A DNA stretch of 19,682 nucleotides, taken from the NCBI RefSeq assembly GCF_934747485.1, contig NZ_CAKVGN010000055.1, positions 1 to 19,682 on the forward strand, given 5' to 3'. The DNA comes from an uncultured Brachyspira sp. (lineage in GTDB: Bacteria; Spirochaetota; Brachyspiria; Brachyspirales; Brachyspiraceae). A program made the position numbers and the translations under genes. Numbering within the stretch: the first letter of the stretch is position 1; each line of letters starts with the position of its first letter. This document shows positions 7,485 to 15,378 of this stretch, one piece after another. Below the pieces are notes generated by a model that was given only the letters and a program-made list of their open reading frames with translations, had not been told where the DNA came from and ran no database searches.

Positions 7485-7907
7485 TTAATTAGATTTTTTT
7501 AAATTTCTCTCTATAAAAACTCTTATCTCTAATTTACAATCATCTCTCTCTTCTAATTTTACATTTTTTACTATAGCCCTTATTTTATAATTTTCATCTT
7601 CCATTTTATACGTTAGAAGAGGTGCTATTATTTTAGGTACATACCCAAGCCTTATTTCGCATCTCTCATCATAAACAGCTATAGCAAACGGGTCATATCC
7701 GATAAAATATTCTCTTATGAGATTAATAGGTTCATTTCTGGATAATAATTCTATAATATCTTTTCCGTCATTATATTTATATCCCGCAACAAAGAAATCT
7801 ATAGAATACCTATTCATCTTATAGTATTTATTTATAATAATTCTCTTAAAACTTTCTTGATAATTAACTATATATGTAGTATGTTTACTGTTTTTTTGTG
7901 AATACAA
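7485..7907 (-). CDS. HIRAN-domain protein
   Basis: This 140-residue protein has a HIRAN domain at about residues 38-116. The pattern is VAGYKYNDG, then a ligand-like strand LLSRNEPINLIRE, then YDPFAIAVYDE (71-81) and RLGYVPK (86-92). HIRAN domains bind 3' ends of single-stranded DNA, as in HLTF, and also occur alone in bacteria. The first 36 residues are basic and of unknown role. The predicted start is TTG at 7907, supported by AAGG about 10 nt upstream and by a strong promoter ending 38 nt upstream; an ATG at codon 31 (7815-7817) is an alternative that leaves the HIRAN domain whole. It is the promoter-proximal gene of an operon with holA, which suggests a job at DNA ends or the replication fork. 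Confidence 0.75.
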   Translation of the reverse strand: MYSQKNSKHTTYIVNYQESFKRIIINKYYKMNRYSIDFFVAGYKYNDGKDIIELLSRNEPINLIREYFIGYDPFAIAVYDERCEIRLGYVPKIIAPLLTYKMEDENYKIRAIVKNVKLEERDDCKLEIRVFIERNLKKSN

Positions 7908-7944
7908 TCTTCTAAACCTTAATAATATTTTATTATTATAATAA

Positions 7945-7973
7945 ATTTTACTTCAATTCAAATTTTCTGTCAA
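7945..7973 (-). promoter_or_regulatory. Predicted sigma-70 promoter for the HIRAN-holA operon
   Basis: On the minus strand, consensus TTGACA (7968-7973) and TAAAAT (7945-7950) are separated by 17 bp. The start would be near 7938, with a leader of about 31 nt before the TTG start. Confidence 0.6.
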
Positions 7974-8033
7974 GTGTAAAATATGTAAATTAATTTTTTA
8001 ATATATAAAGTCGATTATTATACTATTAAAATA

Positions 8034-8061
8034 TTGTTTTTATTTATAAAAATTGTATATT
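8034..8061 (+). promoter_or_regulatory. Possible promoter for the envelope operon
   Basis: TTGTTT (8034-8039) and TATATT (8056-8061) are 16 bp apart. An AGGG ribosome site (8083-8086) lies downstream, about 12 nt before the ATG. The region is so AT-rich that other matches are possible. Confidence 0.4.
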
Positions 8062-8098
8062 TATATATAGCAAATATATTTTAGGGTTTAATTTAAAT

Positions 8099-8623
8099 AT
8101 GAAAATAACAAAAATATTTTATATAATTTTTATATTAACAGCAATATTATCTTGCAGACAAACAACATTAACTAAAACAGGCCCAGGAGATGATTTCTTT
8201 CTTAGTAAAATACAAAATGGCAACTGGGATGGTGTTAGTGTAAACGGCAATACAATTACTATAACAGGCGGAAATGGAGAAGGCAGCTACACATTAGACA
8301 GCACAATAGGCGGACTTGGCGGAATATATAAAGATGATAAAAATAATGGAGATTATATTATAGCAGTACCTGACGGAAGCAATCTGAATACTGTAAAAGT
8401 TGATGAAGAAGGAAAAGATGCTATAAATGGAATTATAGGTATAGTTGGACCAGAGAATGCATTAGGAGTAATTACTGGCATAGGTACAAGTAATGGAAAT
8501 GCAAATGTTGATGATGTAGTAAAAAATGCTAATGTTACTGATAAAGAAAAAGAAGAAATACAAAAATATCTTGATATATTAAATGGAAATGGAGCTGGCA
8601 ATTATCAAAAATACCCTATATAA
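8099..8623 (+). CDS. Predicted lipoprotein
   Basis: A 174-residue protein with a lipoprotein signal: MKITK, a hydrophobic core, and the lipobox ILSC with the acylated cysteine at C19. The mature part is rich in Gly, Asn and Asp, with a repetitive glycine-rich region at about 46-80 (ITGGNGEG, IGGLGGIYKDD) and again at about 108-137. The C-terminus holds a short charged helix (TDKEKEEIQKYLDIL). I recognise no family. It is the first gene of a unit with four predicted outer-membrane barrels, so it may be an accessory lipoprotein of that envelope set; this is inferred from context alone. Confidence 0.75.
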   Translation: MKITKIFYIIFILTAILSCRQTTLTKTGPGDDFFLSKIQNGNWDGVSVNGNTITITGGNGEGSYTLDSTIGGLGGIYKDDKNNGDYIIAVPDGSNLNTVKVDEEGKDAINGIIGIVGPENALGVITGIGTSNGNANVDDVVKNANVTDKEKEEIQKYLDILNGNGAGNYQKYPI

Positions 8624-8662
8624 AAAATACTATATTTATTAATTATTTTTTAGCGGGGTAAT

Positions 8663-8764
8663 ATGTTTAATAATATTTATGAGAAAGAGTTTTATTCGTA
8701 CATTTATTTATGTGTCTTTCATAATAATTACATGCCAAAACATATTGCACCCATTTTCTTATAA
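8663..8764 (+). other. Short overlapping ORF at the start of the first barrel gene
   Basis: An ATG at 8663 with a GGGG ribosome-like site 4 nt upstream opens a 33-codon frame that overlaps the first 86 nt of the barrel gene in another frame. The barrel ATG at 8679 has no ribosome site of its own at normal distance. It may be a leader ORF or chance. Confidence 0.25.
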
Positions 8765-9614
8765 TGATAAATATGAATGGAAAGAAAAAAGGCAAACTAT
8801 AAGTATAAATGCTATTCCAAGTTATTCTGTTATATTTCCTCCTTTAGCAGATAATTTGCTATATAATATTGAAACATTTACATCTATAGCTAAAATTAAT
8901 TTTGATAATTATTTAACTTTCTTTGATTATGTAGATACAGAAGGCAGTTTTTGGTATGTACCTAACATATCTTATACATTTTATTTATACAAAGGAATAG
9001 GCTTAGAACTTTCTGTAGGACTTCAGCATTTAGAATATACTTTAACAATTACACCAGAAAATGCACTTACATTGGCTACTAACCATGCTCAAGTACCAAA
9101 CCTACCCGGAAATATAGGAGATATAGCCTCATTATTAGCAGGAGACACTATTTTTAAAGGAAGTTTTTATTATCTGCCAATTACAATAGGTTTTAAACTC
9201 TTATCAGGCAAAAATGGAGAGTTTGTTAATACTATTAGATTCGGAATTGAAACTGTGATATACGATATAGTAACTCAAAATGGTTTAACAGGTTTTAAAA
9301 CTAAACGTTCTACAATAGACCCTACTTTTTATGTTTCATATGAATTAGGCTGGAGCATTGATTTATTTCCAAAAAAAGATTGGAGGGTACGCACTTATTT
9401 AGATATTTCTTTATTTGAGATTGGTTATTATATTACTTCAGCAATATCTGGAGTTTATGGCGATGTTAGGGAGGGAGTTGGTTTTTTTGGAAGCGGATTT
9501 GTGGATATTACTAAGTTTTTACCGCTTTGGGAAACTTTTCCTACAGCAATAGATTTTGTAACATCGCTTAAATTATCTATATTTCCAAGAATTGGGGTAA
9601 CTATACGGTTTTAA
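8679..9614 (+). CDS. Predicted outer-membrane beta-barrel protein (pair A, first)
   Basis: A 311-residue exported protein. The N-terminus is MRKSFIR followed by a long hydrophobic stretch to about residue 25, a signal peptide whose cleavage site is unclear. The rest alternates polar and hydrophobic residues with many Tyr and Phe, and it ends in the aromatic signature PRIGVTIRF expected of outer-membrane barrels. The stretch RVRTYLDISLFEIG and the last nine residues match the next gene (GVRPFIDISLLDIG, PRIAIGVLF), so the two are paralogues. The ATG lacks a close ribosome site, and no other in-frame start exists. It lies 55 nt after the lipoprotein gene and 9 nt before its paralogue. Confidence 0.75.
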   Translation: MRKSFIRTFIYVSFIIITCQNILHPFSYNDKYEWKEKRQTISINAIPSYSVIFPPLADNLLYNIETFTSIAKINFDNYLTFFDYVDTEGSFWYVPNISYTFYLYKGIGLELSVGLQHLEYTLTITPENALTLATNHAQVPNLPGNIGDIASLLAGDTIFKGSFYYLPITIGFKLLSGKNGEFVNTIRFGIETVIYDIVTQNGLTGFKTKRSTIDPTFYVSYELGWSIDLFPKKDWRVRTYLDISLFEIGYYITSAISGVYGDVREGVGFFGSGFVDITKFLPLWETFPTAIDFVTSLKLSIFPRIGVTIRF

Positions 9615-9623
9615 GGAATTATA

Positions 9624-10400
9624 ATGATAAAAAAATTATTAATATGTTTTTTATTTTTATATAGCAGCAATATCTTTGGACAATCTGATTTTATAATGAA
9701 TTATGACGTTATAGATATAGTGCCTTCAGATAAAATTCCTTCATATCTAACATTAACTAATGATAAAAATGCTGAAATACTCTTATTTGAAAATGGATTA
9801 AAATCGCATAGGCATTCTCTTGGTATAGATTTTGGTACAACTTTATTTATAACAGTTACTAGACCATTATTATTTAGTTTGCCTTTTCAAATAGTAAAAG
9901 AAGCTAAACAGCAAAACTTTGAAGGCAAATTTGGATTTAGATTAACATATACATATAGAATAATGGATAAAATGGAGTTAGATATAGATTTAGGAAACTA
10001 TATAGCAAGCAGCTTTATGACTAATATAGCATCTCCTAAATTCACAGAAACTTATTCTATACCTCTATCTGTTGGCATGAGATTTTATTTTAACAAAAGA
10101 AATAGAGCCTCAGGATTCTTTTTAATGCCTAAAGTTGGAGCTACTCTTCATATAGATAAAACTAAAGAATTCTCTACAAATGATGCTGGAATAATAAATA
10201 AAGTAAATAAAGATAGAATATATTTTGATGCTTTTATTGCAGGAGAGATGGGATTTAGAATAGACTTATCCCGTTCAATGGGTATTGATACAGGAGTGAG
10301 GCCATTTATAGATATATCTTTGCTTGATATAGGTTTGTCATATGCATATTTGCTTAGGTTTGTACCGCTTCCAAGAATTGCTATTGGGGTTTTATTTTAG
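9624..10400 (+). CDS. Predicted outer-membrane beta-barrel protein (pair A, second)
   Basis: A 258-residue protein with a clear signal peptide (MIKKLL, hydrophobic core, cleavage near NIFG-Q at 19-20). The mature part has alternating beta-strand patterns, with aromatic girdles such as FGFRLTYTYRIMDKMELDIDL and SVGMRFYFNKRN, and ends in Phe (PRIAIGVLF). It is paralogous to the preceding gene through the shared DISL-x-x-IG segment and C-terminus. An AGGA ribosome site lies 8 nt before the ATG. No known porin or adhesin family is recognised. Confidence 0.78.
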   Translation: MIKKLLICFLFLYSSNIFGQSDFIMNYDVIDIVPSDKIPSYLTLTNDKNAEILLFENGLKSHRHSLGIDFGTTLFITVTRPLLFSLPFQIVKEAKQQNFEGKFGFRLTYTYRIMDKMELDIDLGNYIASSFMTNIASPKFTETYSIPLSVGMRFYFNKRNRASGFFLMPKVGATLHIDKTKEFSTNDAGIINKVNKDRIYFDAFIAGEMGFRIDLSRSMGIDTGVRPFIDISLLDIGLSYAYLLRFVPLPRIAIGVLF

Positions 10401-10428
10401 TTTATATAAGTAAAGATAAGGAAAAATT

Positions 10429-11046
10429 ATGATAAAAAAAATATTAATAATTATAATAACATGCTTATCATTTGCAAATATATCATACTCTTTTCAAAAC
10501 GGAGTTTATATATCCCCAAAATTTATTTATTCTATAAAAGGCAATAACAATATGTTTGTAGGAGCTGGCGGAAGCATTGGATATAATTTCAATATACTTT
10601 CAAAATATTCTCCTATAAGAGCGGAATTTGAATATTTATATAAAAACGGCTTAGAAGTTAATAGCTATCCAAACAATGTAGAAAATATTAATATGCATAG
10701 TTTACTTTTTAATGTATATTATGATATTAACTTAATTTATATTAATTATAACGGAGAAGAAAATAATATATATAGAAACGGCAAAAGGCATATAATGACT
10801 ATATCATTGGGTTTCTCGGTAGGAGAAAATATTGATTATAGCATATCATCTGCTGTAAATGAAAAGTTTGGACTTGTAAAGAACTATTCTTATAATGATA
10901 ATTTTAATTTCGTGTATGGACCTAACATTAATTTTGGTTTTCATTTAAATCCGACAATTATTTTAGATATTGGATATAGATTATTATTAGATACGGCTGT
11001 TAATCTTAATCATGATGTGCTTCTTTCTATGAGATTAAATTTTTAG
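10429..11046 (+). CDS. Predicted small outer-membrane beta-barrel protein (pair B, first)
   Basis: A 205-residue protein with a signal peptide (MIKKILIIIIT, cleavage around residue 22 before FQNG). The mature part begins with YISPKFIYS, then GAGGSIGYNFN, then PIRAEFEYLYKNGL. This is the glycine-turn and R-x-E-x-E-Y pattern of eight-stranded surface-antigen or OmpA/OmpW-like barrels. It ends in Phe (SMRLNF). The next gene shares these segments (YITPKFNYA, GGGFSLGYRV, PFRFEFEYSF), so they are paralogues. An AAGGA ribosome site lies 8 nt before the ATG. The role is unknown. Confidence 0.78.
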   Translation: MIKKILIIIITCLSFANISYSFQNGVYISPKFIYSIKGNNNMFVGAGGSIGYNFNILSKYSPIRAEFEYLYKNGLEVNSYPNNVENINMHSLLFNVYYDINLIYINYNGEENNIYRNGKRHIMTISLGFSVGENIDYSISSAVNEKFGLVKNYSYNDNFNFVYGPNINFGFHLNPTIILDIGYRLLLDTAVNLNHDVLLSMRLNF

Positions 11047-11052
11047 GGGATT

Positions 11053-11652
11053 ATGATGAAGAAATATATTGTTATTTTATTTTTAATATTGCCTCAAATA
11101 ATATTTGCAGAGCTATATATCACTCCTAAATTTAATTATGCATTTGATATTAATAGAACATATAATATTGGTAATGAAACTGCTAATTTGGCAAATTTTA
11201 TTGGTGGAGGTTTTTCTTTAGGTTATAGGGTGCTTTCAAAAAACAGAGTATCCCCTTTTAGGTTTGAATTTGAATATTCTTTTCTTCAAAGTATTTTAGT
11301 TGATAATACATATAGACAGCATTATATACTTGGAAGTTTTTATTATGACATTAACTTTTATTTTACAGATAGAAAATTAGATTTTGATACGAGGGCTGAT
11401 ATTTTATTAAGAAACTATCCCCTACTCTCTATTTATTTCGGACTTTCTGTTGGAAGTGTTATAAATCAAGAAATCACTGAACAAGTAAAAACTGCACAAG
11501 ATGCTCTTGCTTTTGGGGCAAGTATTGGTTTTGTTTATCATATTACAAGCTGGGTTGCTTTGGAAGTGGGATATAAATTTTTAATAGATATAAATCCAAA
11601 AATATATAATGAAGTGCTTCTTGGTTTTAGATTTACAATACCAAAAGTTTAG
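11053..11652 (+). CDS. Predicted small outer-membrane beta-barrel protein (pair B, second)
   Basis: A 199-residue protein with a signal peptide cleaved after about residue 19 (IIFA-ELY). It is a paralogue of the preceding gene, with matching YITPKF, LGYRV, FEFEYSF and a late VALEVGYKFLIDIN strand that parallels TIILDIGYRLLLDT in the neighbour. Two in-frame ATGs occur at 11053 and 11056; GGGGA at 11046-11050 sits better for the second. Unlike its neighbours it ends in IPKV rather than an aromatic residue, although the last strand (LLGFRFTI) is barrel-like. It is separated from the previous gene by 6 nt and from the next by 11 nt. Confidence 0.78.
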   Translation: MMKKYIVILFLILPQIIFAELYITPKFNYAFDINRTYNIGNETANLANFIGGGFSLGYRVLSKNRVSPFRFEFEYSFLQSILVDNTYRQHYILGSFYYDINFYFTDRKLDFDTRADILLRNYPLLSIYFGLSVGSVINQEITEQVKTAQDALAFGASIGFVYHITSWVALEVGYKFLIDINPKIYNEVLLGFRFTIPKV

Positions 11653-11663
11653 AAAATAATATT

Positions 11664-11915
11664 ATGAATATAGAAGTAAAAGTAACAGCATCAGCCAAAT
11701 CCAACAGCTTTAAAAAAGAAAATGGAATATATTATATAAGAATATCTGCCAAAGCTATAGACGGCAAAGCAAATAAAGCTATAATAGATTTTTTATCAAG
11801 TGAACTTAATTTAAAGAAAAAAGATGTAGAAATATTAAAGGGCGAGAAAAGCAGCAAAAAAATTATTTCTCTAAATATAGACGAAGAAGAATTAGAAAGC
11901 TATTTTAGTAAATGA
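11664..11915 (+). CDS. DUF167 (YggU-type) protein
   Basis: An 83-residue protein matching the DUF167/YggU family. The markers are KVTASAKSNSF, the loop AIDGKANKAIIDFLSSEL (32-49), DVEILKGEKSSKKI, and the small alpha/beta size. The function of the family is not firmly established. The ribosome site is weak (AGAAA). It is the last gene of the envelope operon, and its stop is followed by repeat copy R5 rather than a recognisable intrinsic terminator. Its presence at the end of the operon probably reflects cotranscription only. Confidence 0.85.
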   Translation: MNIEVKVTASAKSNSFKKENGIYYIRISAKAIDGKANKAIIDFLSSELNLKKKDVEILKGEKSSKKIISLNIDEEELESYFSK

Positions 11916-11980
11916 TATACTTGTTTGAAAGCTGAATTATATTTACATTGTTTTAGTTTTATTGTTTATGTAAGTTTTTA

Positions 11981-12160
11981 TTTTATTCAACTTTTTCCCG
12001 CAGCAAAAAGTTGCAAAAAGTGCAAGTACTATAGTTTTATACGTTTTTTTAATATCTATAAAGTATAATATGATAGATTTATCTTTGTATAAAAATGCAG
12101 TTTTTTTGCTTCTTTTATACCAATAAAAGAAGTGGGGGTGCGGGGGCTAGTCCCCGCGAA
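11981..12160 (+). repeat. Dispersed structured repeat, copy R5
   Basis: It fills most of the 310-bp gap between the convergent DUF167 and metallopeptidase genes; I see nothing else there. H1 is caacttttt/aaaaagttg (11988-11996 with 12005-12013). H2 is cttctttta/taaaagaag (12109-12117 with 12124-12132), in which the outer G-C pair of R4 and R6 has become C-G. H3 is gcgggg/ccccgc (12140-12145 with 12152-12157), in which the second pair T-A of R4 and R6 is C-G. All three stems are perfect. Confidence 0.85.
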
Positions 12161-12225
12161 TAATAAAAAACATAAAAATTTTATAATTAATTTTTATCCA
12201 TATATTCTAAAATAGTTACAAGAAT

Positions 12226-15006
12226 CTACCAAGCAAACTGATAGCCGAAACTTACATATAAATCATTAACAGATACTTTATCAAAAATGCTATTAGGCAT
12301 TTTTACTGCTAAAGAAATATAAGGCTGACCAGTAAATATATTAAATGGTATAGCAAGCACGCTTAAATCACAGCCCACCTTTAATGCCACAGAATGCATA
12401 TAATCTTTAGAATAATAAGCTCCCCTATAAGAAAGTGAAGCAAAGAAGTTTTCAAAATATAAATGACTTAAATTAAATTGTGCATCCAAATAACCAAAAA
12501 GCTCTATATCACCCGCAAGAAAATAATTATCGCTGTATTTCTGTTGGCTTACATAATTATAAAACTCACTAGGTGCTGCAACATATCTTCCGCCGAAAAC
12601 CCTTGAAGCACCATTAAATGCTGCAGTAGTATCAAATGCATAAGAACCATAAAAACTTGCTCTAATAGGGGCATATCTTGTTTGAAATAATGTTTTAAAA
12701 TCTAGAGCAAATTTATTATACCTTACAGAATAAGTAGGATAAAGTGCTATTTGAACTAAGTCATTAAAATATGGTTTATCAGAAGCAGATTTAAATCTAA
12801 AAATAGCAGCTAATGTAGTATTTAAAGTCCAAGAAGAAAATTTCCAATTAAAAGCACTTTGATAATAAAGAGGATTGTTATAGTATATTGTATCAGAAAA
12901 TAATGCTGTAGATATTGTAGGAGCTATATAAAATAATACCTTATCACTCTCTGTAAAGAGATTAAATTGCATATTAATAGCACTGCTTAATCTCCAATAT
13001 TTGCTGTATGTTGAATAAACTATATCGCTTCCAAATTGAAAATTTATAGGATAAAGCAAATCATTAAATGTCATATCTAATTGAGTTTGTAAAAATTGAG
13101 AAGGTATATCATAACCAATCATTAAAATATAAATATTATCAAACTCCACAGAAGATGTAGCAGTAGCTAATCCTATACCATTAAAGAAATATTGAAAAGT
13201 ATCATTAAATAATGGGAAAGGAAACCATAAAGACCAAGGTTTAATATATTTAAAAGGGTTATGTTTTCCTAATTCCATTTGAGGGGTAAAGTTATATTTC
13301 TCTATTGTTTTATCTGTTAGAGTTATATTTTTTGTTTCCGGATTAATAGCAGTATCCTGAGTCATTAGTCTGTCATATTCAGAAAACCTGCCCTTATAAT
13401 AAACAACATTCTCTCCATTTTCTAAAACATTAACAGATGATAATACGCCTCCGGAATAGTTTTTATTATATAATCTAATTCTATTAGCATTTAAATCTAA
13501 TTCTCCTAATCTATAAAAACTATCATCATTATTATAAGAAAATAAAAGCCTATTATTTGAATATCTTAAATAACGCACATAATTAAGTGTATTATCTTGT
13601 GTATTAACATATTTAAGCGTTTTATTATTATAATCATAAATTGCTATATGCTTTATACCTTTATCTATTATTATTAAAGCTATCCTATTATCATCTATCA
13701 CTGTGGGAGAAGTATAAGTAATTGTATCATTAGGTTCAAGTAATACTTCTTTATTATTATTTTCATCTATATAAACAAAAGTGGTATTATGCAAATCTTT
13801 ACCTATACCTATTATGCCGCCTCTAAAAAAGTTAGCATACTGCAAATCATACCATTTTCTTTTTGTTCTTTTTTTTGTTTCTAAATCATATTCTTTTATT
13901 ATATATCTATAAAGCCCAGCATTATAAGTATAAGATACAATTAATGCCCTTTTGCCGTCTGAAGAAATATCCAAACTCTCAGAACTTTTATCTATTAGAA
14001 ATTCAAATTTTAAATCTCTTTGATTATTTTCATTATTTCTTGTTTTTTTGTATGAATATAAAGCACCAAGATTAGAATCTATATAATAAAGTGTGTCATT
14101 ATAAGAATCTATATCTTCAATATATGTTTCTCTATCATTAACCATCAAAGCTTCGCTTGGATTAATATTTTTAACCATAATATAATTTTGAAACTCAGCC
14201 CATACATCAAGAAAATCTATATTATAAACTTTTTTAAACGCTCCATAAAACCCAGCATTATATACATTAAACGAAAAAGAGAATTTATGCCTCATAGTAT
14301 CCCAAAGCTCATTATACTTATCCATACCAAAACGCTCTTGTAAATATTTAGAAAAAAGTCCTCCATATTCATAATACACGTTTCCCCAAGGCTTTTTTTT
14401 CCAAAGTCCGCTAGCCTGCATTGGTGTCTTAAACTTGCCTTCATATATATCTTGTCTTAATCTCTGTTTTACAAGAGGGTCATTAGCTCTGCCAAAGCCT
14501 TTATAGCTCTCCATACTCACAGTAACACCTTCAAGCATAAACCCGGGTGTATTAATAAAAACAAGTGAAGCCCAACTTCCAAAAATTCTTGTTTGAATAC
14601 CAGCTTTTTCAGAGTTTAAACTAAGTAAATGCACAAGCTCATGTATAAATGTACCTCTAAAATTATCTTCATCTATGGTAAGCTCGCCAGATTCTGCTGT
14701 GTCAAATAATATTATTCTTGGATATGGAACGGGTACTGCTACAGAATTAAATAAATTTATATCAGGAGTAATAACCACTGGAATTTTGCCGTATACTGTG
14801 CTATTTAATATTTTAGAATACTCTTCATAAATATCATCAGCAATACCAGCTAATTTTTCAGCACTTCTTCTAGACTCAATAGGAAATATTATTTCAAATT
14901 TCTCTGTATTTATTGTATGTAATTGTCTAAATGGTTTGAATATTTGAAGCTGACCATACAATACAGATATAGAAAATATCAATAAAATAAGTATATATTT
15001 TTTCAT
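12226..15006 (-). CDS. Secreted zinc metallopeptidase with propeller and beta-barrel tail
   Basis: A 926-residue exported protein. The signal peptide is residues 1-18 (MKKYILILLIFSISVLYG). The peptidase part (about 20-290) has HELVH at 122-126 and the glutamate of MLEGV at 159 as likely third zinc ligand, the gluzincin arrangement seen in peptidase MA-like proteins. Residues about 300-560 show repeated strand blocks (SLDISSDGKRALIVSY, PTVIDDNRIALIIID) typical of a TolB-like propeller. Residues about 600-926 are rich in aromatic alternating strands and end with LYVSFGYQFAW, as an outer-membrane barrel does. The inferred topology is a barrel-anchored protease facing the periplasm or the outside. 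The substrate is unknown. The gene is monocistronic, with an unusually close promoter. Confidence 0.8.
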   Translation of the reverse strand: MKKYILILLIFSISVLYGQLQIFKPFRQLHTINTEKFEIIFPIESRRSAEKLAGIADDIYEEYSKILNSTVYGKIPVVITPDINLFNSVAVPVPYPRIILFDTAESGELTIDEDNFRGTFIHELVHLLSLNSEKAGIQTRIFGSWASLVFINTPGFMLEGVTVSMESYKGFGRANDPLVKQRLRQDIYEGKFKTPMQASGLWKKKPWGNVYYEYGGLFSKYLQERFGMDKYNELWDTMRHKFSFSFNVYNAGFYGAFKKVYNIDFLDVWAEFQNYIMVKNINPSEALMVNDRETYIEDIDSYNDTLYYIDSNLGALYSYKKTRNNENNQRDLKFEFLIDKSSESLDISSDGKRALIVSYTYNAGLYRYIIKEYDLETKKRTKRKWYDLQYANFFRGGIIGIGKDLHNTTFVYIDENNNKEVLLEPNDTITYTSPTVIDDNRIALIIIDKGIKHIAIYDYNNKTLKYVNTQDNTLNYVRYLRYSNNRLLFSYNNDDSFYRLGELDLNANRIRLYNKNYSGGVLSSVNVLENGENVVYYKGRFSEYDRLMTQDTAINPETKNITLTDKTIEKYNFTPQMELGKHNPFKYIKPWSLWFPFPLFNDTFQYFFNGIGLATATSSVEFDNIYILMIGYDIPSQFLQTQLDMTFNDLLYPINFQFGSDIVYSTYSKYWRLSSAINMQFNLFTESDKVLFYIAPTISTALFSDTIYYNNPLYYQSAFNWKFSSWTLNTTLAAIFRFKSASDKPYFNDLVQIALYPTYSVRYNKFALDFKTLFQTRYAPIRASFYGSYAFDTTAAFNGASRVFGGRYVAAPSEFYNYVSQQKYSDNYFLAGDIELFGYLDAQFNLSHLYFENFFASLSYRGAYYSKDYMHSVALKVGCDLSVLAIPFNIFTGQPYISLAVKMPNSIFDKVSVNDLYVSFGYQFAW

Positions 15007-15013
15007 GGTGCAA

Positions 15014-15041
15014 AATATATATTATTACCTATTTTTGTCAA
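15014..15041 (-). promoter_or_regulatory. Predicted promoter giving a near-leaderless metallopeptidase mRNA
   Basis: On the minus strand, consensus TTGACA (15036-15041) and TATATT (15014-15019) are 16 bp apart. Only 7 bp separate the -10 box from the ATG at 15006, so transcription should begin at or within a few bases of the start codon. No Shine-Dalgarno sequence lies at a normal distance. Confidence 0.55.
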
Positions 15042-15246
15042 TAATTTGGATTAGTATAATTGTTTAATAGTATTATATTGCATAATTTTTTATTTACTAA
15101 CTTATAAAAAATATGCTTTTTATATATTGACTTTATTTTTTTGTAGGTTAATATTTTCTCTTGTTTATCTGAAATATTTTTATTTTATCTAATTGTATTA
15201 AGCTTTTTGTAAAGCTTTTAAAACGCAAGCAAAAAAGAAGCTGTAA

Positions 15247-15274
15247 TTGTTCAAACATTGTTTATATGTATATT
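15247..15274 (+). promoter_or_regulatory. Possible promoter for the MATE gene
   Basis: TTGTTC (15247-15252) and TATATT (15269-15274) are 16 bp apart. This implies a leader of about 100 nt. The match is moderate in a very AT-rich region. Confidence 0.35.
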
Positions 15275-15378
15275 TTATTTTTTGTCGAAACTACAAAACT
15301 TTGATGAAATAAAAAATATTACTATCAAAAAAAATAATAATTAAAAATTTATGATAATTAATAATGATGGGGAAAATT

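Larger units (their letters stand above)
15007..15363. other. Divergent intergenic region, 357 bp
   Basis: It holds the two divergent promoters for the metallopeptidase and MATE genes and a weak 7-bp hairpin aagcttt/aaagctt (15200-15206 with 15211-15217) that has no T-run long enough to call a terminator. No gene or copy of the dispersed repeat is seen. The remainder is AT-rich and featureless. Confidence 0.6.

Noticed and set aside
13863..14075. A 70-codon frame antisense to the metallopeptidase gene, and similar frames opposite map, the EamA gene, the YbaK gene and the lipoprotein gene
   Set aside because: They lie fully within well-supported genes on the other strand and show no domain, ribosome site or composition of their own.
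15200..15217. Hairpin aagcttt/aaagctt as a terminator
   Set aside because: The stem is short and AT-rich and is followed by only a few T residues. It lies between divergent genes where no terminator is needed.
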